From assembly GCA_036507655.1 (NCBI GenBank), contig DATCIS010000023.1, positions 1 through 8,174 of the forward strand: a stretch of 8,174 nucleotides of DNA, given 5' to 3'. The translations under genes were made by a program, and so were the position numbers. Shown here piece by piece: positions 4,732 through 8,174 of this stretch (position 1 is the first letter of the stretch; every line of letters begins with the position of its first letter). The stretch is from 2-01-FULL-49-22 sp036507655. Lineage in GTDB: Bacteria; Patescibacteriota; Saccharimonadia; Saccharimonadales; UBA10212. Under the pieces are notes generated by a model. It was not told where the DNA came from, searched no databases, and was given only the letters and a program-made list of their open reading frames with translations.

Positions 4732-4920
4732 CTAGTTAGCCCGTTTTTCAGCACGATAAAGGTCTAGTAGCTCTGTTAGGGTTTTGCTGTTGGGAGCTTC
4801 CTGGTTAAGAACATCCGTCACCAGCTCTTCTTGGTAACTTCTTTCGCCGACTGATAAATGAGCATCTTCAGCTGCTTGCTGGGTAACGAAGTCTTTAAGT
4901 TCGGTCTTGCTACTTGTCAT
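4732..4920 (-). CDS. Hypothetical 62-aa acidic protein
   Basis: A 62-aa, highly charged protein with no cysteine or membrane segment, predicted mostly helical (TELKDFVTQQAAEDAHLSV, SYQEELVTDVLNQEA, TLTELLDLYRAEKRAN). I recognise no family. The frame extends upstream to a TTG at 4956, but that would place the first codons on the -10 box of a near-perfect promoter (4945-4973), with the transcript starting near 4938. ATG 4920 is therefore the first usable start, with a short leader and a weak GCAGAA before it. The strong promoter is the best evidence that the gene is real. It is transcribed toward the 69-aa membrane-protein gene (65-nt gap) and might be co-transcribed with it. Confidence 0.65.
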   Translation of the reverse strand: MTSSKTELKDFVTQQAAEDAHLSVGERSYQEELVTDVLNQEAPNSKTLTELLDLYRAEKRAN

Positions 4921-4944
4921 TTCTGCTTTTTGATCAACGCTATA

Positions 4945-4973
4945 ATTATAGCACAAGCGTCTTAAAAAGTCAA
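4945..4973 (-). promoter_or_regulatory. Strong promoter of the 62-aa gene
   Basis: On the - strand: TTGACT (4973-4968), a 17-nt spacer ending in TGC, then TATAAT (4950-4945). This is a near-consensus extended -10 promoter. Its -35 box lies 1 nt from motif copy 3. Confidence 0.85.
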
Positions 4974-4974
4974 T

Positions 4975-4992
4975 CCGGGCTCTATTCCCTTC
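4975..4992 (+). repeat. Interspersed intergenic motif, copy 3
   Basis: CCGGGCTCTATTCCCTTC, between the promoter of the 62-aa gene and the stop codon of the 116-aa gene. Confidence 0.65.
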
Positions 4993-5004
4993 AATTTTTT
5001 ATGA

Positions 5005-5355
5005 TTAACCGGAGGACAAAAACCAGTTATAAGAGAGTAGAACAAAGAACAAAATAATAGGAAGTTCCACAAGTAAAGTTATTAACTGCCAATAGATAGG
5101 GCTTCTAGTATTTTTACTTGTCGTTTTTCTGGTGCCAATTATATCTTTTACCAGCATAAAACTAAAGAAGTGAGCCGCGGCTATTGTTAGCACCAATAGT
5201 CCGATTATTGTTACTACATAACCACCAGGGAGAGTGCACTCATCTACCGAACAACTCAGCCCTATTGTTGCCCAGACAGCCAAGAAAGAGAAATACCCAA
5301 CCGCCCATATTGCGGGTATAGAAATAGCTTTAAGGATAAGCCGCATTGGCTTCAT
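5005..5355 (-). CDS. Hypothetical three-helix membrane protein
   Basis: A 116-aa protein with three hydrophobic segments: about 10-33 (AISIPAIWAVGYFSFLAVWATIG, partly Trp/Phe rich), 46-69 (YVVTIIGLLVLTIAAAHFFSFMLV) and 87-110. Between the first two, C35 and C40 sit in a short polar loop (SCSVDECTLPGG) that could form a disulfide outside the membrane. A basic cytoplasmic-type loop (KDIIGTRKTTSKNTRS) precedes the third. No family is recognised. ATG 5355 has no Shine-Dalgarno site and overlaps a TATAAT on the same strand (5359-5354). If that hexamer is the -10, the transcript would begin about 5347 and the real start would be ATG 5346 (Met4), again leaderless. It diverges from the 212-aa gene. 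Confidence 0.65.
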   Translation of the reverse strand: MKPMRLILKAISIPAIWAVGYFSFLAVWATIGLSCSVDECTLPGGYVVTIIGLLVLTIAAAHFFSFMLVKDIIGTRKTTSKNTRSPIYWQLITLLVELPIILFFVLLSYNWFLSSG

Positions 5356-5384
5356 TATAGCCCGAAATCAAAAACCGGGCTATA
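5356..5384. repeat. 9-bp inverted repeat between divergent genes
   Basis: TATAGCCCG (5356-5364) and CGGGCTATA (5376-5384) are exact inverses around 11 nt. The right arm is the first half of motif copy 4; the left arm abuts ATG 5355. It is a possible operator shared by the divergent 116-aa and 212-aa genes. Confidence 0.55.
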
Positions 5385-5393
5385 TTCCCTTTC
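5375..5393 (+). repeat. Interspersed intergenic motif, copy 4
   Basis: CCGGGCTATATTCCCTTTC. Unlike copies 2 and 3, it lies upstream of two divergent genes rather than after a stop codon. Confidence 0.55.
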
Positions 5394-5405
5394 TCCCTCC
5401 GAGCG

Positions 5406-5411
5406 TATAAT
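5406..5411 (+). promoter_or_regulatory. -10 box of the 212-aa gene (leaderless arrangement)
   Basis: A perfect TATAAT lies 7 nt before GTG 5419, so the transcript should begin at or next to the start codon. No good -35 is seen at 17 nt; motif copy 4 occupies that area. Confidence 0.55.
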
Positions 5412-5418
5412 CTGCTCT

Positions 5419-6057
5419 GTGGCTAAAGTGTCCGTGGATACGGAAAAATTGGTTTATGGTCTCGAGGAAGGTATTGGCCATTCTCGAACTATGTTTTCCG
5501 CATTACCGACAGAATACAGACTACGTTATTCACCATGCGGTCTAGTCTCTTCAGCTATCGTAGAGTACCTTAAAGGCCAAGAAACTCCGGTCAGGCAAGT
5601 TATAAGTTCGCCAAATCTACCCTTCGCTCCAGAAATGAGGCACGTTGTACCCCTTGTGGGAGAAAACGGAGATGATCCGTTGGTAATTGACGCAAGCTTC
5701 AGCCAGTTCTTGGGCTATGTAGGCATTAGTGGTGGCTATGAAGAGCAAACTAAAGAACAGGTTTTTCCAGAGGAGAAAGTAATAGATTTTGTCCTTTCCG
5801 AGAGAGAAATGGTAGTTAACTGGCTAACTTCTGTAGCCACCCAATTTCATAGCCGGAATCGTCATCCTTATAATGAATTCGGCTGGGACCTCGGCAGCGA
5901 CCCCCTCTCGGCTGCCCCCAAATCAACAATCCAACAAAATTTTGCCAAGATATGGAATCCAACAAACTTTTTGCCATGGGAGTCAATACCGCGTGTTCAG
6001 CAAGACGGCCAAGAAGTAGCCAAATATATTCCCCGTGAAGCAATCAGTATCGTATAG
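5419..6057 (+). CDS. Putative papain/transglutaminase-like Cys-His-Asp protein
   Basis: A 212-aa protein of unnamed family. Residues fit the order and spacing of a papain-like fold. C40 (SPCGLVSSAIVEYL) is at the N-terminus of a helix, H75 (RHVVPLV) starts a strand, and D91 (LVIDASFSQF) follows the next strand. The 'V-I-D-x-(S/T)-x-x-Q-F' pattern is typical of transglutaminase-like and related cysteine hydrolases. The C-terminal half (about 120-212) is hydrophilic with aromatic residues and unknown. There is no signal peptide or membrane segment. Possible activities are peptide, amide or acyl-transfer hydrolysis; the substrate cannot be told. The start is GTG 5419 without a Shine-Dalgarno site, 7 nt after a perfect TATAAT. 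It appears to be transcribed alone, with no clear intrinsic terminator; motif copies 5 and 6 follow. Confidence 0.65.
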   Translation: MAKVSVDTEKLVYGLEEGIGHSRTMFSALPTEYRLRYSPCGLVSSAIVEYLKGQETPVRQVISSPNLPFAPEMRHVVPLVGENGDDPLVIDASFSQFLGYVGISGGYEEQTKEQVFPEEKVIDFVLSEREMVVNWLTSVATQFHSRNRHPYNEFGWDLGSDPLSAAPKSTIQQNFAKIWNPTNFLPWESIPRVQQDGQEVAKYIPREAISIV

Positions 6058-6071
6058 AACCAGCTGCAACC

Positions 6072-6086
6072 CCGGGCTCTATCCCC
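6072..6086 (+). repeat. Interspersed intergenic motif, copy 5
   Basis: CCGGGCTCTATCCCC, 14 nt after the stop of the 212-aa gene. Its GGGCT (6074-6078) can pair with AGCCC (6089-6093). Confidence 0.6.
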
Positions 6087-6115
6087 ACAGCCCTAATTGC
6101 TTGATGACTCGAAAT

Positions 6116-6134
6116 AGGGATATTCTCCCTCTTC
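6116..6134 (+). repeat. Interspersed intergenic motif, copy 6 (diverged)
   Basis: AGGGATATTCTCCCTCTTC matches copy 2 at most positions in its 3' half. It also forms a small AGGGA/TCCCT hairpin. Confidence 0.4.
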
Positions 6135-6175
6135 TCGCTCAGGCATTAGAGCTGGACAGGCCTTTCCTCTTGTGC

Positions 6176-6203
6176 TTGCAAATTCGTAGCTCAAAACTAT
6201 AGT
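6176..6203 (+). promoter_or_regulatory. Promoter of the 83-aa Cys-rich gene
   Basis: TTGCAA (6176-6181), a 16-nt spacer, then TATAGT (6198-6203). The predicted start is near 6210, within 2 nt of ATG 6212, so a leaderless or near-leaderless mRNA. Confidence 0.5.
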
Positions 6204-6211
6204 CAGTTGAT

Positions 6212-6463
6212 ATGAATGGAATGTTTGAATATTGCATCAGGGGTTTAGCTGACAGGGTCGATGGTCAACCCGTCGACGATATCAGCCCTGAAGATCGATC
6301 TATTTTGCAAGCAGCAGCTCGTAAAGATTACAGAGGCGAGGGATCTTACATGTGTTCCGTCCCGAATTGTGTTACAAGGTGCACAGTTGAGGTTGTATCC
6401 GGTAAGATCGCCGTATCTAACTTCAGTAAAGTTGAGGCTGGGCAGCCTTGCACTGACTCTTGA
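6212..6463 (+). CDS. Hypothetical 83-aa Cys-rich protein
   Basis: The N-terminal half is acidic and probably helical (FEYCIRGLADRVDG, ISPEDRSILQAAARKDY). The C-terminal half holds C48, C53 and C57 (MCSVPNCVTRC), followed by two short strands and C80 near the end. Four C-terminal cysteines could bind a metal or form disulfides, but the C-x4-C-x3-C spacing is not a standard zinc ribbon and I recognise no family. There is no signal peptide. ATG 6212 has no Shine-Dalgarno site; ATG 6221 (Met4) is an alternative. The promoter at 6176-6203 supports the 6212 start. It stands alone between the 212-aa gene and the rRNA operon end and ends with TGA. The other long frames here lack promoter or start support. 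Confidence 0.55.
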   Translation: MNGMFEYCIRGLADRVDGQPVDDISPEDRSILQAAARKDYRGEGSYMCSVPNCVTRCTVEVVSGKIAVSNFSKVEAGQPCTDS

Positions 6464-6478
6464 CCCGAGCTCTATCCC
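6464..6478 (+). repeat. Interspersed intergenic motif, copy 7
   Basis: CCCGAGCTCTATCCC, directly after the TGA of the 83-aa gene. Confidence 0.5.
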
Positions 6479-6502
6479 AGTCCACAAACTGTGAGCTGGA
6501 CT
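6479..6502 (+). terminator. Weak terminator-like hairpin after the 83-aa gene
   Basis: AGTCCA (6479-6484) pairs with TGGACT (6497-6502) over 12 nt, followed by the pyrimidine-rich TCGCTCTTTCTCTTAATTTTT region. The T tract is interrupted, so efficiency is uncertain. Confidence 0.35.
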
Positions 6503-6536
6503 TCGCTCTTTCTCTTAATTTTTGGGGGTGAGCAGC

Positions 6537-6675
6537 CCGAGCAAAAATCACACTTTTTGCCCGGCGCGATGAGAGGTGAGAAGTGCCAGTGGCACTTTGC
6601 AAGGCCGGAAGTGCGACGGCACTGAGGAGGGCTCGACCAATTCGTCAGCAGACGAATATGGGTGAGGAGTTACCC
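6537..6675. other. Hairpin-rich region downstream of the rRNA operon, possible structured RNA
   Basis: No convincing gene lies between 6464 and 6727. This part is a string of short inverted repeats. CCG-GCAAAAA pairs with TTTTTGC-CGG (6537-6564, one mismatch). AAGTGCCA pairs with TGGCACTT (6581-6597). AGTGC pairs with GCACT (6610-6623). ATTCGTC pairs with GACGAAT (6640-6657). GGGT pairs with ACCC (6660-6675). GTGAG or TGAGG elements separate them. It could be an rRNA operon trailer, an independent small RNA, or decayed sequence. I could not match it to tRNA, tmRNA, SRP or RNase P RNA. Confidence 0.45.
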
Positions 6676-6691
6676 CCTCTCATAAAGCGAA

Positions 6692-6715
6692 GAGCCGCCC
6701 CGTTAAGGGCGGCTC
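6692..6715 (-). terminator. rRNA operon 3' hairpin
   Basis: GAGCCGCCC (6692-6700) and GGGCGGCTC (6707-6715) form a perfect 9-bp GC-rich stem with a 6-nt loop, 12 nt past the 5S 3' end on the - strand. The following sequence, TTCGCTTTATG, is a poor U tract, so termination may be partial. Confidence 0.65.
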
Positions 6716-6727
6716 GTAGCGCAAAAT

Positions 6728-6840
6728 TCGGCACCGTGCTATTTTCCCACGGGCAAAACCCGCAGTATTGTAACCGCTGCTGGGCTTAACTTTCGAGTTC
6801 GGCATGGGATCGAGTGTTTCCCCAGCGCCATGGGCACCGA
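6728..6840 (-). rRNA. rrf: 5S ribosomal RNA
   Basis: The - strand has the 5S core: ATCCCATGCCGAACTCG (loop B/C region), then GAAAGTTAAGCCC and GTGGGAAAATAGCACGGTGCCGA at the 3' end. Helix I is TCGGTGCC with GGTGCCGA, 8 bp including two G:U pairs, giving about 113 nt. The ends may be off by a few nucleotides. It is flanked by a possible processing stem, GCAAAAT (6721-6727) with ATTTTGC (6846-6852). It is co-transcribed downstream of 23S rRNA, with no tRNA between them. Confidence 0.92.
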
Positions 6841-6875
6841 CTTGGATTTTGCATCGCTCCAGTGCAAAACCCAAG
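6841..6875 (-). other. 5S-proximal processing hairpin
   Basis: In the - strand RNA, CTTGGGTTTTGCA pairs with TGCAAAATCCAAG over all 13 positions (one G:U) around a 9-nt loop, ending directly at the 5S 5' end. It is probably a ribonuclease processing site. Its 3' arm overlaps the segment that can also pair with the sequence 3' of 5S. Confidence 0.7.
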
Positions 6876-7000
6876 CCGGCATCCATATAAGCACGGTTTT
6901 TTTAGCCGCAAAAATTTCTCTGAAATTTCGGCGACTGTTGTTGGATAGACAATATTTGTGGCCAATTTTCAGATGACCACCAATAGCTAGTCAATGCACT

Positions 7001-7034
7001 TTCCTCACAGACCCTCGCAAGAGCCCATGAGGAA
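7001..7034 (-). other. Inverted repeat at the 23S 3' end
   Basis: TTCCTCA (7001-7007) and TGAGGAA (7028-7034) lie just past the estimated 23S 3' end in the 23S-5S spacer. The spacer (6841-7035) also holds a hairpin of AAATTTC/GAAATTT near 6910-6926. No tRNA is seen. Confidence 0.45.
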
Positions 7035-7035
7035 T

Positions 7036-8174
<1,139 letters not shown>

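Noticed and set aside
4413..6478. CRISPR array
   Set aside because: The repeats are short, imperfect and separated by whole genes at irregular distances; there are no spacers and no cas genes.
6245..6494. Alternative open frames overlapping the 83-aa gene on both strands
   Set aside because: They have no promoter-start agreement; only the 6212 frame is placed just after a -10 element.
6583..6789. GTG-started 68-codon + strand frame with a purine stretch before it
   Set aside because: It runs into 5S rRNA antisense and across several hairpins; the composition is Arg/Ala-rich, as expected for a chance frame.
6841..7035. tRNA gene between 23S and 5S
   Set aside because: No cloverleaf, T-loop GTTCGA-type sequence or acceptor stem was found on either strand.

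Overview
The window looks like a chromosomal segment of a Candidate Phyla Radiation (Patescibacteria) bacterium, most likely Saccharibacteria (TM7). This is inferred from the compact set of small genes, the small glycine-rich KGG-type protein, several very short lineage-specific ORFs, and an rRNA operon with no tRNA between 23S and 5S. UGA acts as a normal stop (genes ending at 632, 4457 and 6463 use it), which argues against the UGA-glycine groups SR1 and Gracilibacteria. No taxonomic search was possible.

Layout: (1) 1-632, + strand: the 3' end of a ROK-type sugar kinase gene, overlapped by a gene for an ImmA/IrrE-like HExxH metalloprotein with a C-terminal zinc ribbon. It ends at a bidirectional terminator shared with (2) the convergent KGG-protein gene at 689-904, whose mRNA starts with a terminator-like hairpin. 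(3) 1122-1385: an unknown 87-aa protein with a strong promoter. (4) 1470-2298: an ArsR-type regulator and an AHSA1/SRPBCC protein in an overlapping two-gene operon with an apparently leaderless start. (5) 2306-3890, - strand: a second ArsR-type regulator, a YCII-domain protein and a PhnD-like periplasmic-binding-type protein without a signal peptide. A perfect 24-bp palindrome lies over the start of this regulator's transcript. (6) 4002-4406: a divergent DoxX-like membrane protein.

(7) 4410-6500 is an accessory stretch of short genes of unknown function: two small membrane proteins, a 62-aa acidic protein, a 212-aa protein with a plausible Cys-His-Asp papain/transglutaminase-like triad, and an 83-aa Cys-rich protein. 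Almost every gap in this stretch carries a copy of a short, same-orientation sequence resembling CCGGGCTCTATTCCCTC. I count seven copies of varying quality and see none elsewhere in the window. (8) 6530-8174, - strand: the distal end of an rRNA operon, with the 3' portion of 23S rRNA, a spacer, 5S rRNA with flanking processing stems, a terminator hairpin, and then a hairpin-rich stretch of about 140 nt with no convincing gene.

The two ArsR modules probably act as separate autoregulated small-molecule or stress responses. Translation initiation is mixed: some genes have near-perfect Shine-Dalgarno sites (141, 904, 1789, 3473, 4666), while others (1470, 5419, 6212) have a -10 element placed so that the transcript begins at or within about 2 nt of the start codon. 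Several promoters have a TGn extension before the -10 box.
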